Notes: a model not told the origin generated them from the letters alone. A DNA stretch of 33,340 bases from Anaerolineae bacterium (GCA_016789005.1 JAEURA010000074.1:1-33340), one strand, 5' to 3'; shown: positions 7,950-17,103, counted from the stretch's first letter. Made by a program: numbers and translations.

Positions 7950-9483
7950 AGACAGGTGTCTCCATTGGATGAGGGATGGTGAACGAGAAGGTCGTGCCGA
8001 CGCCAACATCGCTGACGAAGTCGATTGTGCCGCCGTGGCGCTGGATCAAAGTGCGGACGAAATGAAGCCCTGCGCCTTCTCCGACCTCGGTGATGGTCTT
8101 CGCCAGGGAACCGCGCCCGAACAGACTGAAGACCTGGCTCCGGTCATATTCCGGGATGCCGATGCCGTTGTCTTCGATGACGAAGCGCGTGGAACCTTCA
8201 CCCTGCGCTGCATGGATGCTGATCTTGCCGGGACGTTTCGGGTCGCTGTACTTGACGGCGTTGCTGATCAGGTTGCGGAAGGCGTGTTCGACCGCCTGCA
8301 CATCGGCTTGAATGGTGGGCAGGGGGGCAACCTCAAAGCGGATGCCCTTGGCTTTGGCGTCGGCGGCGAAGTCGGCGACGACGCCGTCGACCACGCTCTG
8401 AGTATCCACTGAAGTCAAGCTCAGCTCACGGTAGCCTTCGCGCGACATGCGCAGGATGCCTTTGGTCAGCCGTTCCATCGTCTGGGTGGATTGTTCCAGC
8501 GCTTGCAGCGACTCTGGCATGTACTCCTCGACGAGTTCGCGGGTGGGTTCATCCTGAATCACCGGCAGGACCGCCGACGACAGCGCTTTCAGGTCGCGGC
8601 GTAGTTCGGTGGTGTAGCCTTTGAGCGCGGCGATGGGACTGCGCAGATCGTGCGAGACCAGGCTGGCGAACGCCTGAATTTCTTCGTTCGCTGCCGTGAG
8701 TTCGCTGTTACTCTGCGCCAGCGCGGCGGTACGTTCCTGCACGCGGTGTTCCAGTCCTTCGTTCGCCGTTTCCAGGTCCTGCTGCGCCTGGACGAGGCGC
8801 GCCAGCACGTCGCGAATCTGACGAGTGACCGGACGGAAGACGAACAGCGCTTCGACGATCAGCACGAAGATGGTGTTTGCCAGCAGGATCAGCTCGATGA
8901 TCCGCAGCTGACCGACGCGCGCCGCCGCTTCCGCGTCGTACTGGAACACGATAGCGTCCATGCCGGTGAGGAACTGCGGTTCATTGGCAAGGATGGCGGC
9001 GACATGGGCGGATGGGTCTGGGGCGCAGTCGGATTCTGTCTCTTCGCGCGCCAGCGCCAGCAGACAGCGCCCGGCAGCCAGCATCGCCTGGTAGTTCGGC
9101 TCGATCTCTGCGAAGAGCGCGCCGACCGCCTCGCTGTTGTCGCCCGGCGTGCCGATCGTCTCGTCGCCGTGTTGCAGCGCGTTGTGCGAACGTGACCACA
9201 GGTCGAGCACGAATTCCAGTTCGCCGATCCTGGCGGTCAGCGCGTCGCCGGTCTCAACCTGAAGCGCCAGCGCCGTCTTGCTCAGCCGCTGGCTCAACAT
9301 ACGCTGGCGACCGGAAACGTTGACCACGCGAGAGTCGCTTGCCTGCGTGGTCAGGGAGAGCTGAATCAACACCTGCCCGGCGACGGACAGGACCAGGATG
9401 AGGGCGAGCGCCACCATGTAGCGTTGTGTCAGCCGCCGAGTAACCTGCTGGGATTGGGGTGCCGCGATCATCACTATCCTCAT
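7942..9483 (-). CDS. Sensor histidine kinase with PilJ-type sensor
   Basis: 513 residues. Membrane helices at about 22-44 and 195-216 flank an extracytoplasmic region starting VNVSGRQRMLSQRLSKTAL, the signature of the PilJ/type IV pili MCP-like sensor domain also found in nitrate sensors. A short coiled coil (about 225-270) leads to the HisKA domain with His278 (FASLVSHDLRSPIAAL). The ATPase domain has an N-box (AFRNLISNAVKYS, Asn408), a G1 box (EDNGIGIPE, 437-445) and a G2 box GEGAGLHFV (468-476), where GLGL is usual. An ATG at 9471 has a good GAGGA site in front and may be the true start. It is cotranscribed with the response regulator at 7533-7949. Confidence 0.92.
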   Translation of the reverse strand: MRIVMIAAPQSQQVTRRLTQRYMVALALILVLSVAGQVLIQLSLTTQASDSRVVNVSGRQRMLSQRLSKTALALQVETGDALTARIGELEFVLDLWSRSHNALQHGDETIGTPGDNSEAVGALFAEIEPNYQAMLAAGRCLLALAREETESDCAPDPSAHVAAILANEPQFLTGMDAIVFQYDAEAAARVGQLRIIELILLANTIFVLIVEALFVFRPVTRQIRDVLARLVQAQQDLETANEGLEHRVQERTAALAQSNSELTAANEEIQAFASLVSHDLRSPIAALKGYTTELRRDLKALSSAVLPVIQDEPTRELVEEYMPESLQALEQSTQTMERLTKGILRMSREGYRELSLTSVDTQSVVDGVVADFAADAKAKGIRFEVAPLPTIQADVQAVEHAFRNLISNAVKYSDPKRPGKISIHAAQGEGSTRFVIEDNGIGIPEYDRSQVFSLFGRGSLAKTITEVGEGAGLHFVRTLIQRHGGTIDFVSDVGVGTTFSFTIPHPMETPVYA

Positions 9484-9488
9484 GAGTC

Positions 9489-9494
9489 ATTGTA
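9489..9494 (-). promoter_or_regulatory. TACAAT -10-like element before histidine kinase
   Basis: On the minus strand GACTACAAT ends 5 bases before the ATG at 9483. Transcription would start at about that ATG, giving either a leaderless mRNA or a 12-base leader for the ATG at 9471. Confidence 0.35.
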
Positions 9495-9599
9495 GTCGCG
9501 CCCGAAGACGGGCAGCCTGCTAACAAGTGTACGTCAAGTCCTGCACCAGAAAGCTGAAGAATTTACGAAAAATGCGCTTGTGCAATCTGCCGCATCCAT

Positions 9600-9628
9600 T
9601 TGACAGCGCTGTCATTTCGCGCTTTAAT
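9600..9628 (+). promoter_or_regulatory. Sigma70-like promoter of the isomerase/transporter operon
   Basis: TTGACA at 9600-9605 is a perfect -35. TTTAAT at 9623-9628 follows after exactly 17 bases. The -35 is embedded in the palindrome at 9601-9614. Transcription would start near 9635, inside the operator at 9632-9647. The rest of the 9484-9747 gap shows nothing else I can support. Confidence 0.75.
9601..9614. promoter_or_regulatory. Perfect 14-bp palindrome over the -35 box
   Basis: TGACAGCGCTGTCA is exactly self-complementary and overlaps the -35 hexamer. It is unrelated to the lac-like operator downstream, so it may bind a second regulator. Confidence 0.4.
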
Positions 9629-9631
9629 CGG

Positions 9632-9647
9632 TTGTGAGCGTTCACAA
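9632..9647. promoter_or_regulatory. LacI-family operator 2
   Basis: TTGTGAGCGTTCACAA has 6-base perfect arms (TTGTGA/TCACAA). It differs by one base from the ideal symmetric lac operator core TTGTGAGCGCTCACAA. It lies 3 bases after the -10 element, the position of a start-site blocking repressor. Confidence 0.82.
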
Positions 9648-9747
9648 GACGCCAGTCAAAGACTGCTGCCCCGTCGGGTTGAAGGGCGCTGTGCCTGCTG
9701 CGCCGTTCCGCCCGGTTTCGAGAAGATGCTTACCAGGAGAACAGAGA

Positions 9748-11205
9748 ATGGTGCTCAGCCAACCTGAAATTGTCCCTGCCTCGCGTTTGACCACGCGCCC
9801 CGTCACGCTCGCCGTCATCGTCGGGAATCGCGGGTTTTTCCCCGATCATCTCGCGCAGAGCGGTCGCAAGATCATCCTCGACCAGCTTGCCAAGGCGGGC
9901 ATCCGCGCCATCATCACCCCGGAAGATGCGACCACCGTCGGCAGTATCTCCAACCACCAGGAGGCGCGCTACTGCGCCGACTTTTTCAAACAGCATGCCG
10001 ATGAGATCGACGGCATCCTGTTGACCCTGCCGAACTTCGGCGAAGAACGCCCGATTGCCGACACGGTGCGCTGGTCGGGCTTGAATGTGCCAATGCTGAT
10101 CCACGCTTTCCCGGACGATGCCACCAAGATGAGCATCGCCGACCGCCGCGACAGCTTCTGCGGCAAGATGAGCGCCTGCAACAACCTGCGGCAGTATGGC
10201 ATCCAGTTCACGCTCACCAGCGGGCACACGATGGACCCGACCGGCGAGGCGTTCATGGCGGACCTGAAGCGCTTCGCGGCGGTCTGCCGGGTGGTGCGCG
10301 GCATGAAGACGGCGCGCCTGGGCATGATGGGCGCGCGCCCGGAAGCCTTCAAGACGGTGCGCTTCAGCGAGAAGCTGCTGGAACGCTCCGGCATCACCAT
10401 CGAGACCCTCGACCTGAGCGAGGTCTATGGTCGGATCGAGCGCCTGAAGGATGGCGATGACGCCGTTCAGGCGAAGCTGGGGGAGATTCGCGCCTACGCC
10501 CGCACGGCAAACGTGCCGGAGCTGTCGCTGTATCGCATGGCGAAGTTCGGGGTGGTGCTGGATGGCTGGATGGCGAGTCACGAGCTGGACGCGACCGCGA
10601 TTCAGTGCTGGACGAGCATGGAAGAGTATTTCGGCGTCGTCCCCTGCACCCTGATGAGCATGAGCAGCAACAAGCTCAATCCTTCAGCGTGCGAGACGGA
10701 CATCGTCGGCGCGCTGGCGATGCTGGCGATGCAGCTTGCCAGCGGCAAACCGTCGGCGCTGGTGGACTGGAACAACAATTACGGCGAGGACCCCGACAAG
10801 GCGGTCGTCTTCCACTGTTCCAACCTGCCCAAGGACGTGTTCGTCGATGAGATTCCGGTCATGGACTACCAGGAGATCATCGCCGGGTCGGTGGGCAAGG
10901 ACAACACCTTCGGCACCATCTACGGGCGCGTGAAGGAAAGCCCGTTCACCTATCTGCGCATCACCACCGACGATTTCAGTGGCAGCATCCGCGCCTACGT
11001 CGGCGAAGGCGAGTTCACCAACGATCCGATCAGCACCTTTGGCGGCTACGGCGTCGTGCGGGTCCCGCGCTTCCAGGAGATTCTGGCGCACATCTGCGAG
11101 AACGGTTACGAACACCACGTCTCGATCAACCAGTCGTACGTCGCGGGGGCAGTGCACGAGGCGTTCAACAAGTACCTGGGCTGGGCGACCTACTGGCACA
11201 AGTAG
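9748..11205 (+). CDS. L-fucose/L-arabinose isomerase family enzyme
   Basis: 485 residues, cytoplasmic. The fold family is that of ketol isomerases (FucI/AraA), which convert aldoses to ketoses using a divalent metal. Typical stretches are AVIVGNRGFFPDHLAQSGR, ADFFKQHADEIDGILLTLPN, the central TSMEEYFGVVPC and the C-terminal AYVGEGEFTNDP. Candidate metal ligands in the FucI order Glu-Asp-His are Glu292 or Glu293, Asp340 (LVDWNNNYG) and His470 (AVHEAF). The ATG at 9748 has AGGAGA at 9735-9740. As the only isomerase in the window and under the same operator as araBD, it probably supplies L-ribulose or another ketopentose to AraB. L-fucose or D-arabinose as substrate remains possible. Confidence 0.88.
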   Translation: MVLSQPEIVPASRLTTRPVTLAVIVGNRGFFPDHLAQSGRKIILDQLAKAGIRAIITPEDATTVGSISNHQEARYCADFFKQHADEIDGILLTLPNFGEERPIADTVRWSGLNVPMLIHAFPDDATKMSIADRRDSFCGKMSACNNLRQYGIQFTLTSGHTMDPTGEAFMADLKRFAAVCRVVRGMKTARLGMMGARPEAFKTVRFSEKLLERSGITIETLDLSEVYGRIERLKDGDDAVQAKLGEIRAYARTANVPELSLYRMAKFGVVLDGWMASHELDATAIQCWTSMEEYFGVVPCTLMSMSSNKLNPSACETDIVGALAMLAMQLASGKPSALVDWNNNYGEDPDKAVVFHCSNLPKDVFVDEIPVMDYQEIIAGSVGKDNTFGTIYGRVKESPFTYLRITTDDFSGSIRAYVGEGEFTNDPISTFGGYGVVRVPRFQEILAHICENGYEHHVSINQSYVAGAVHEAFNKYLGWATYWHK

Positions 11206-11274
11206 GCGCGGCGGTCTCTACTGGGCATCGATGTCTGACACCTGGACAGCGCGAAGGCGCGAAGGATCACACAA

Positions 11275-12204
11275 ATGGCTGTGAGCATCAACAAGACTCC
11301 TTATGGGGGATGGCAGAACTGCTACACCCTGAGCAACGGCAAGATCGAAGCGGTTGTCACCGCCGACGTGGGTCCGCGCGTGATCCGTTTCAGCCTGCCG
11401 GGGGGCGCGAACCTGTTCTATGAAAACCCGAAGGGCATGGGCGTCACCGGCGGCGACAAGTGGGTCAACTTCGGCGGTCACCGCCTGTGGCATTCCCCAG
11501 AAGACCCGGTGCGCACCTATTCGCCGGACAACAGCCCGGTGAAGGTGGACGTGCTGGCGGATGGCGTCATCCTGACGCAGCCCGTCGAGCCGGATACCGG
11601 CATCGAGAAGCAGATCGAGCTGCGTGTGACCGACGGCGCGCCGCACATGAAGGTCATCCACCGGCTGCGCAACACGAATCAATGGGCGGTCACCTTCGCG
11701 CCCTGGGCGCTCTCGGTGATGGCGTCGGGCGGGACGGCGGTCGTGCCGCTGCCGCCGCGCGGCAGCCACACGGAGAATCTGCTGCCCAAGAACAATCTGG
11801 CGCTGTGGGCGTACACCAACATGAGCGATCCCCGCTGGACGTGGGGAAACAAATACGTCCTGCTGCGCTCGGTGCCTGGGGCAGTGCCGCAGAAGATCGG
11901 CGCGAGCGTCCCTGATGGCTGGGCGGGCTATGTCCTGGGTGGGGCGCTGTTCCTCAAAATGTTCAGCCTGAAAGCCGGCGCGACCTATCCCGATTACGGC
12001 AGCAACTGCGAAGTCTTCACCAACGATGTGATGCTGGAAGTGGAGTCGCTGGGACCGCTGGCTGCGGTCGCGCCGGGCGCGACGGTCGAACACGTTGAAG
12101 ACTGGCTGTTGTTCGGCGATGCGTCCGCGCCGGCGCGCGATATCGATGTCGAAACACAGATCATGCCGCGAGTGCACCAGGCGATCGCCCTGACCGGACG
12201 GTAA
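11275..12204 (+). CDS. DUF4380-like protein, mutarotase-like fold
   Basis: 309 residues, no signal peptide. Motifs include a start typical of galactose-mutarotase-like beta-sandwiches ([20 protein letters not shown]), a middle [16 protein letters not shown], and a C-terminal block [25 protein letters not shown]. These match the DUF4380 proteins commonly found beside sugar catabolic genes. An AAGGA site lies 8 bases before the ATG. It is 69 bases after the isomerase and 14 bases before the transporter ATPase gene. A role in interconverting sugar anomers for the isomerase, or in trimming an incoming glycoside, is plausible but not shown. Confidence 0.75.
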   Translation: MAVSINKTPYGGWQNCYTLSNGKIEAVVTADVGPRVIRFSLPGGANLFYENPKGMGVTGGDKWVNFGGHRLWHSPEDPVRTYSPDNSPVKVDVLADGVILTQPVEPDTGIEKQIELRVTDGAPHMKVIHRLRNTNQWAVTFAPWALSVMASGGTAVVPLPPRGSHTENLLPKNNLALWAYTNMSDPRWTWGNKYVLLRSVPGAVPQKIGASVPDGWAGYVLGGALFLKMFSLKAGATYPDYGSNCEVFTNDVMLEVESLGPLAAVAPGATVEHVEDWLLFGDASAPARDIDVETQIMPRVHQAIALTGR

Positions 12205-12218
12205 GGACGACAGAAAAC

Positions 12219-13733
12219 GTGAACGCCGACAATCCGGTTGTACTGGAGATGCGCGGCATCGTCAAGCGCTTCCCCGGTGTGGTGGCGCTTGACAACGTGG
12301 GCTTCGACGTGCGACGCGGCGAAGTCCATGCCCTGCTGGGAGAAAACGGCGCGGGCAAGTCGACGCTGATGAAGATCCTGGCGGGAGTCTACGAGGCGGA
12401 TGCTGGCGAGATCATCTTCAAGGGAAGGCGCGTCAGCTATCACACGCCCAAACAGGCGCAGGTGGCTGGCATCACGACCATCCACCAGGAACTCAACCAG
12501 ATTCCGCTGCTGACGGTGACTGAGAACATCTACCTGGGCAGCGAGATCACGCGGGGTCCGCTGGTCCACTGGCGCGCGATGCACAAGGGGGCGCGGGCGC
12601 TGTTGGAGCGGTTGCACCTCGATGTCGATCCCCGGGTTTTGGTCGGCTCGCTCGGCGTTGGGCAGCAGCAGATGGTGGAAGTTGCCAAGGCGCTGCATCA
12701 CCGCTCCGACATCATCATCATGGATGAGCCGACGGCGGCGCTCAGCCTGCGCGAAATCGACGACCTCTTCGCCATCATCCGCGATCTGCGCGCCGCCGGG
12801 GTCGCCATCGTCTACATCTCGCACCACCTCAACGAAGCCTTCGAAATAGCCGACCGCCTGACCATCCTGCGTGACGGGCGTCACATCGCCACGCGCGCTG
12901 CCGCCGATCTGACGATGGACGAACTGATCCGCCTGATGGTGGGGCGGCGGCTGGATGAGCAGTTCCCGAAAGAGACCGCCCCGCGCGGCAGGGAACTGCT
13001 GCGCGTCGAGGGATTGACCCAGGGCGACCGCCTGCGCAATATCAGCTTCAGCGTTCACGCCGGCGAAGTCTTGGGGATCGCTGGGCTGGTAGGGGCGGGT
13101 AGGACGGAGCTGCTGCGCGCCATCTTCGGCGCCGACCCTATCGACGCTGGCGCGGTCTACGTCGATGGCGGACGCGCGCCGATTCGCAGCCCGCGCGATG
13201 CGATTCGGCATGGCATTGTGCTGCTGCCCGAAGATCGCAAACAGCAGGGGCTGATCATGGGCATGGCGGTGCGCGAAAATGTGACGCTGGCGGTGCTGCG
13301 CACCCTGACGCGGGGACCGCTGATCGACCGGCGTCGAGAGCGCGCCCTGGTGGGGCAGTACATTCAGCGCATTCAGATCAAGGTTGCCGATCCTGAGAAT
13401 CTGGTCTCCAGTCTGTCGGGCGGGAACCAGCAGAAGATCGTCCTGAGCAAGTGGATGGCGACCGCACCGCGCATCCTGCTCTTCGATGAGCCGACACGCG
13501 GTATCGATGTCGGCGCGAAAGTCGAAATCTATCGGCTGATCAATCAGTTCGTCGCCAACGGCGGGGCGGTGGTCATGGTCAGTTCGGAACTGCCGGAAGT
13601 GATCGGTATGAGCGACCGGATTATGGTCATCCATGAGGGAACGGTGACCGGTTTTGTCGGTCGCGCCGAGGCGACGCAGGAGACTCTGCTGGAATACGCG
13701 ACAGGACATCGCAAAGACGAAGGGCATCCGTGA
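12219..13733 (+). CDS. Sugar ABC transporter ATPase, double domain (CUT2)
   Basis: 504 residues with two ABC domains, as in RbsA, MglA and AraG. Domain 1 has Walker [10 protein letters not shown], signature [14 protein letters not shown] and Walker [12 protein letters not shown]. Domain 2 has the usual degenerate Walker A ([10 protein letters not shown]), signature [14 protein letters not shown] and Walker [13 protein letters not shown]. The start is a GTG at 12219 because the family N-terminus ([19 protein letters not shown]) begins just after it and AAGGA lies upstream. The stop overlaps the permease start as TGATG. It powers the permease at 13733-14794 with the binding protein at 14868-15905. 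Confidence 0.94.
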   Translation: MNADNPVVLEMRGIVKRFPGVVALDNVGFDVRRGEVHALLGENGAGKSTLMKILAGVYEADAGEIIFKGRRVSYHTPKQAQVAGITTIHQELNQIPLLTVTENIYLGSEITRGPLVHWRAMHKGARALLERLHLDVDPRVLVGSLGVGQQQMVEVAKALHHRSDIIIMDEPTAALSLREIDDLFAIIRDLRAAGVAIVYISHHLNEAFEIADRLTILRDGRHIATRAAADLTMDELIRLMVGRRLDEQFPKETAPRGRELLRVEGLTQGDRLRNISFSVHAGEVLGIAGLVGAGRTELLRAIFGADPIDAGAVYVDGGRAPIRSPRDAIRHGIVLLPEDRKQQGLIMGMAVRENVTLAVLRTLTRGPLIDRRRERALVGQYIQRIQIKVADPENLVSSLSGGNQQKIVLSKWMATAPRILLFDEPTRGIDVGAKVEIYRLINQFVANGGAVVMVSSELPEVIGMSDRIMVIHEGTVTGFVGRAEATQETLLEYATGHRKDEGHP

Positions 13734-14794
13734 TGGAACGAACAGCAGCCACATCGCCCTCGACCGGGGCGCGGTCCATGCGCAGCATCGGGCGTTTCCT
13801 CTCAAACACCGGACCGCTGCTCGTCCTGCTGTTCATGCTGGCGGTGCTGTGGACGCTTTCCGAGGCGTTTCGTTCGCCGACCAGCCTGATGCTGCTCGGT
13901 CTGGAGGCGGCAGCCATCGGCATCGTCGCCGCGGGGCAAACCTACGTGATCCTGACCGGCGGCATCGACCTCTCTGTCGAGGCGATGGTGTCGTTCGCCG
14001 GCGTGATCGCCGCCATCCTGATCGCCGGGACCAACGTCGCCGGCGGGCAGATCGCCAACGGCATTCCGTCGTACCTGGCGATCCTGATTGCCCTCTCGGC
14101 AGGCGCGCTCATCGGCGCATTCCAGGGCGTGCTGATCACCGGGCTGAACATGAACCCGCTGATCGTCACCCTGGGCATGCGCAGCATCCTGCTCGGCGTG
14201 TCGCTGGTAATTACCAACGGCGCGGGCATCAACATTCAGAAAGACGAGTTCCTCAGCTTCATGACGCAGGTGATCCGCATCGGCGAGGACGGCGCGATTC
14301 GCGTTCCGATGGTGCTGATCATCGCGGTGATCATCTATTTCATCTCCTGGGTGGTGCTGCGGCACACCCGCTTCGGGCGTTACACCTACGCCATCGGCGG
14401 CAACGAGACGTCGGCGCGGCTGTCGGGCATCAGCGTCAATCTGGTCAAGATTCGCATCTATGCCATCAGTGGGCTGCTGGCGGCGGTCGGCGGCGTGCTG
14501 GTCATGTCACGACTGGTCTCCGGCGCGTATCAGAACGGCACCAACATGACACTGATGAGCGTCGCCGCCGTCGTCATCGGCGGCACGGCGCTCACCGGCG
14601 GCAAGGGCGGCATCTGGGGCACGCTGGTCGGCGTATTCATCATCCGCGTGGTCGAGCAGGGCATGGTCTACCTGAGCGTCCCTTCCAACGCCAAGGAAAT
14701 CGTCCTGGGCGTGATCATCGTGCTGGCGGTCGCGCTCGACGTGCTGCGTCGCGGCGATATCCCCTGGCTGCGGATGCGCCGGCGGGCTGCCTGA
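13733..14794 (+). CDS. Sugar ABC transporter permease (CUT2, RbsC-like)
   Basis: 353 residues with about eight to ten hydrophobic helices. The family motif of branched-chain amino acid/ribose permeases is clear: [19 protein letters not shown] after helix 3, [19 protein letters not shown] in the middle, and the cytoplasmic loop [26 protein letters not shown]. The C-terminus has [20 protein letters not shown]. The ATG shares bases with the ATPase stop codon; a GTG immediately before it is an alternative. It forms the membrane channel of the first transporter. Confidence 0.93.
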   Translation: MERTAATSPSTGARSMRSIGRFLSNTGPLLVLLFMLAVLWTLSEAFRSPTSLMLLGLEAAAIGIVAAGQTYVILTGGIDLSVEAMVSFAGVIAAILIAGTNVAGGQIANGIPSYLAILIALSAGALIGAFQGVLITGLNMNPLIVTLGMRSILLGVSLVITNGAGINIQKDEFLSFMTQVIRIGEDGAIRVPMVLIIAVIIYFISWVVLRHTRFGRYTYAIGGNETSARLSGISVNLVKIRIYAISGLLAAVGGVLVMSRLVSGAYQNGTNMTLMSVAAVVIGGTALTGGKGGIWGTLVGVFIIRVVEQGMVYLSVPSNAKEIVLGVIIVLAVALDVLRRGDIPWLRMRRRAA

Positions 14795-14806
14795 ATCAAT
14801 CGTGTT

Positions 14807-14832
14807 CGATCCCGGCTTGTGCCGGGTTGATC
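14807..14832 (+). promoter_or_regulatory. Hairpin before the first solute-binding protein gene
   Basis: CCCGGC-TTGT-GCCGGG (14811-14826) is a perfect 6-bp stem, extended by CGAT/GATCG arms across a 2-base bulge. There is no T-run, so it more likely stabilises or tunes the binding-protein mRNA than terminates it. Confidence 0.5.
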
Positions 14833-14867
14833 GGAGTTCGTCAATTCCTTTGGTTAGGAGGAGATTT

Positions 14868-15905
14868 ATGCTTCAGCATCGGAAAGTACGACTCATCCTG
14901 CTCCTGATGCTCGTGCTCGCCTTCACAGCGGCGGGAATTCGGGCGCAGGAGACTCACTATGTCGGGTTTGTGCCGCCGGCGCTGACCAGCCCATTCCACG
15001 TCGCCATGGTGGAAGGGGCACAGGCGCGGGCGGACGAGCTGGGCTGGACGCTGGAAGTCCAGGCTCCGGCGAGCGAAGGCGACTTCGCGGCATTCGTGAC
15101 GACGGTCGAGCAGCTTTTGGAAAAGGGGGTTGAGGCGATCAGCATCAACCCGATCGGCACGGACAGCGCGATCACGGCGGTGACGAGCGCCAACGAGCGC
15201 GGCGTGCCGATCCTGGCGCACAACTTCATCACGCCGTTCTCTGAGGGCAGCGTCGAGACGTACATCGGCTACGATCAGTGGGGCGGCGCGGCGGCGCTGG
15301 CGGCATACACCTGCGAGCTGATCGCCGGGAAGCATGGCAGCACGCCGGCGGAGACGACGGGGAAGGTGTACATCCTGGAAGGGATCGACAGCATCTTCAG
15401 CCACCGCCGGACGCAGGGCTTCAACGCCGGGCTGGAAGCGAACTGCCCGAATGTAGAGGTCGTGGGGTCGCAGAGCGCGGAGTGGCTGCGGACGCGCGGG
15501 TCTGAGGTGGCGGCAATCGCCTTGCAGCAGAACCCGGACATCGACGTGTTCTATGGCAACAGCGACGAGATGGCGATTGGCGCGGCGCTGGCGGCGGAGC
15601 AGTTGGGGCTGGTGATCAACCAGGACTTCTTCGCGGTGGGCATCGACGGCAACCAGCCGACGCTCGATCTGCTGTCGCAGGGGCAGTTCAGCGCGACGCT
15701 GGGCGTGGACCCGTTCCGGATGGGCGTGGCGGTGATCGACGCGATGGCGGCGGTCTTCGCGGGCGAGGAAGTGCCGGAGATCACGCTGACGCCGTCGGTG
15801 GTGGTGACGCCGGACAATCTGGCGGCATATCTGGCGGGCGACCTGTGGACCGAACCGGTCGCCGGTGCGCCGGAGACCGACAACGGTCTGCCGACTGTCC
15901 CATAA
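14868..15905 (+). CDS. Sugar-binding protein of first ABC transporter
   Basis: 345 residues. The signal peptide is [19 protein letters not shown] followed by GIRAQ at the cleavage site. The body is a type I periplasmic binding protein of the RbsB/Peripl_BP_4 class: [21 protein letters not shown] at the start, [15 protein letters not shown] and GVPILAHNF in domain 1, [18 protein letters not shown] and [10 protein letters not shown] in domain 2. The site TAGGAGGAG (14855-14863) is strong, as expected for a highly made protein. It captures the sugar outside the membrane for the permease at 13733-14794. The specificity is not readable; arabinose or another pentose is inferred. Confidence 0.92.
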   Translation: MLQHRKVRLILLLMLVLAFTAAGIRAQETHYVGFVPPALTSPFHVAMVEGAQARADELGWTLEVQAPASEGDFAAFVTTVEQLLEKGVEAISINPIGTDSAITAVTSANERGVPILAHNFITPFSEGSVETYIGYDQWGGAAALAAYTCELIAGKHGSTPAETTGKVYILEGIDSIFSHRRTQGFNAGLEANCPNVEVVGSQSAEWLRTRGSEVAAIALQQNPDIDVFYGNSDEMAIGAALAAEQLGLVINQDFFAVGIDGNQPTLDLLSQGQFSATLGVDPFRMGVAVIDAMAAVFAGEEVPEITLTPSVVVTPDNLAAYLAGDLWTEPVAGAPETDNGLPTVP

Positions 15906-15962
15906 TGAATGGGTTGCGCGAGAGCAGAGAGGCTCGTTGGTGAGAGTCTCCCTGTTTCGCAG

Positions 15963-15997
15963 CGTGAGGGCGAGACGTGCCTCGTCCTCACGTTTTT
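15963..15997 (+). terminator. Rho-independent terminator after first binding protein
   Basis: A 12-bp stem (CGTGAGGGCGAG with CTCGTCCTCACG, one G-U pair) closes a 6-base loop and is followed by TTTTT. It lies 58 bases after the stop at 15905 and before the next gene's ribosome binding site. No convincing promoter lies between it and 16037, so some read-through is likely. Confidence 0.85.
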
Positions 15998-16036
15998 GGG
16001 CACAAGTTTCGCACAGCATTATTCTGGAGGAGTCTC

Positions 16037-17041
16037 GTGATACGAAAACTGGTCAGCCTTCTTTCTGTGGCGGCGCTGATCGCCATCCTGCTCCTGCCGG
16101 CGGGTTTCGCGGCGGCGCAGGATGACGGCGGATGGTGCGCCGGCGTCGATATCGTCTTCTTCCCCGGCGGCGCGGCGGGCGATCCGTTCGCGACGGTGGT
16201 CTACAACGGCGCGCTGGCGGCGGCAGCCGATCTTGGCGCGAACGTACAGTACGTGTGGTCCGCGTGGGATCCGGCGCAGATGATCACCGGCTTCTCGGAA
16301 GCCGCCGCCACCAGCCCGGATGGCATCGCCGTCATGGGGCATCCGGGCGTCGAGGCGTTCCAGGCGCTCGTCGATGAGGCAGAGGCGAACGGCATCATCG
16401 TCACCAGCCAGAACACGCAGCTTGCCAGCCTGGAAGCGACCTACAAGGGCAACGGTTTCGGCTACGTCGGCGCGGAAAACTACTCCGCCGGCTACAACCT
16501 GGGGCGTGAGACGGTCGCGCGGTCCGGCGTGCAGTCGGGCGAGCGGGCGATGGTGTGGGGACTGCTCTCGCAGGGTGAGCGCGGACAGCGCACCCAGGGC
16601 GTGATCGACGCGCTGGAAGAGGCGGGCGTGGTGGTCGATTACATCGAGATCGACAGCGCCACCAATGCCGACGCCTCCGCCGGCATCGCCACCTTCACCG
16701 GCTACGTCAGCGCCAACCCCGATGTCAAGATCATCGTGACCGATCACGGCTCGGTGACGGCGACGCAGCGCGCCTATCTGGAAGCCGCCAGCAAGGGTCC
16801 GGAGGACATCTTCATGGCGGGCTTTGACCTGGCTCCGGCGACCGTCGAGGCGATTCGCGGCGGCTGGACCGACCTGGTCATCGATCAGCAGCAGTGGCTT
16901 CAGGGCTATCTGCCCATCCTGCAGATCTGCCTGACCGAGAAATTCGCCTTCAGCGGCTTGCATGTCGATACCGGCTCCGGCTTTGCTCATGCCGGCAACA
17001 TCGAGGTGCTGGCGGGGCTGGTCGAACAGCAGATTCGTTAG
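16037..17041 (+). CDS. Sugar-binding protein of second ABC transporter
   Basis: 334 residues from a GTG at 16037 with CTGGAGGAG just upstream. The signal peptide (IRKLVSLLSVAALIAILLLP then GFAAAQ) precedes a substrate-binding domain of the type I periplasmic fold: DIVFFPGGAAGDPFATVVYNG, SPDGIAVMGHPGVEAFQALV, IIVTSQNTQLASLE and VKIIVTDHGSVTATQRAYLE. It differs clearly from the protein at 14868-15905, so it is not a recent duplicate and probably binds a different sugar. It is the first gene of the second transporter set. Confidence 0.9.
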   Translation: MIRKLVSLLSVAALIAILLLPAGFAAAQDDGGWCAGVDIVFFPGGAAGDPFATVVYNGALAAAADLGANVQYVWSAWDPAQMITGFSEAAATSPDGIAVMGHPGVEAFQALVDEAEANGIIVTSQNTQLASLEATYKGNGFGYVGAENYSAGYNLGRETVARSGVQSGERAMVWGLLSQGERGQRTQGVIDALEEAGVVVDYIEIDSATNADASAGIATFTGYVSANPDVKIIVTDHGSVTATQRAYLEAASKGPEDIFMAGFDLAPATVEAIRGGWTDLVIDQQQWLQGYLPILQICLTEKFAFSGLHVDTGSGFAHAGNIEVLAGLVEQQIR

Positions 17042-17053
17042 ACTATGGTCAAA

Positions 17054-17090
17054 CGCAGCGCCCGGCATGTCCTGCATGCCGGGCGCTGCG
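17054..17090 (+). promoter_or_regulatory. Perfect 16-bp hairpin after second binding protein gene
   Basis: The arms 17054-17069 and 17075-17090 are fully complementary around the 5-base loop TCCTG. No T-run follows; the ATPase ribosome binding site (TGGAG) starts 3 bases later. It may protect the binding-protein mRNA or reduce expression of the genes downstream. Confidence 0.7.
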
Positions 17091-17103
17091 CCTGGAGCCT
17101 ACG

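Noticed and set aside
16017..16022. CATTAT as a promoter for the second transporter set
   Set aside because: The start site would fall in the ribosome binding site of the gene at 16037 and the -35 (TTTTGG) is poor.
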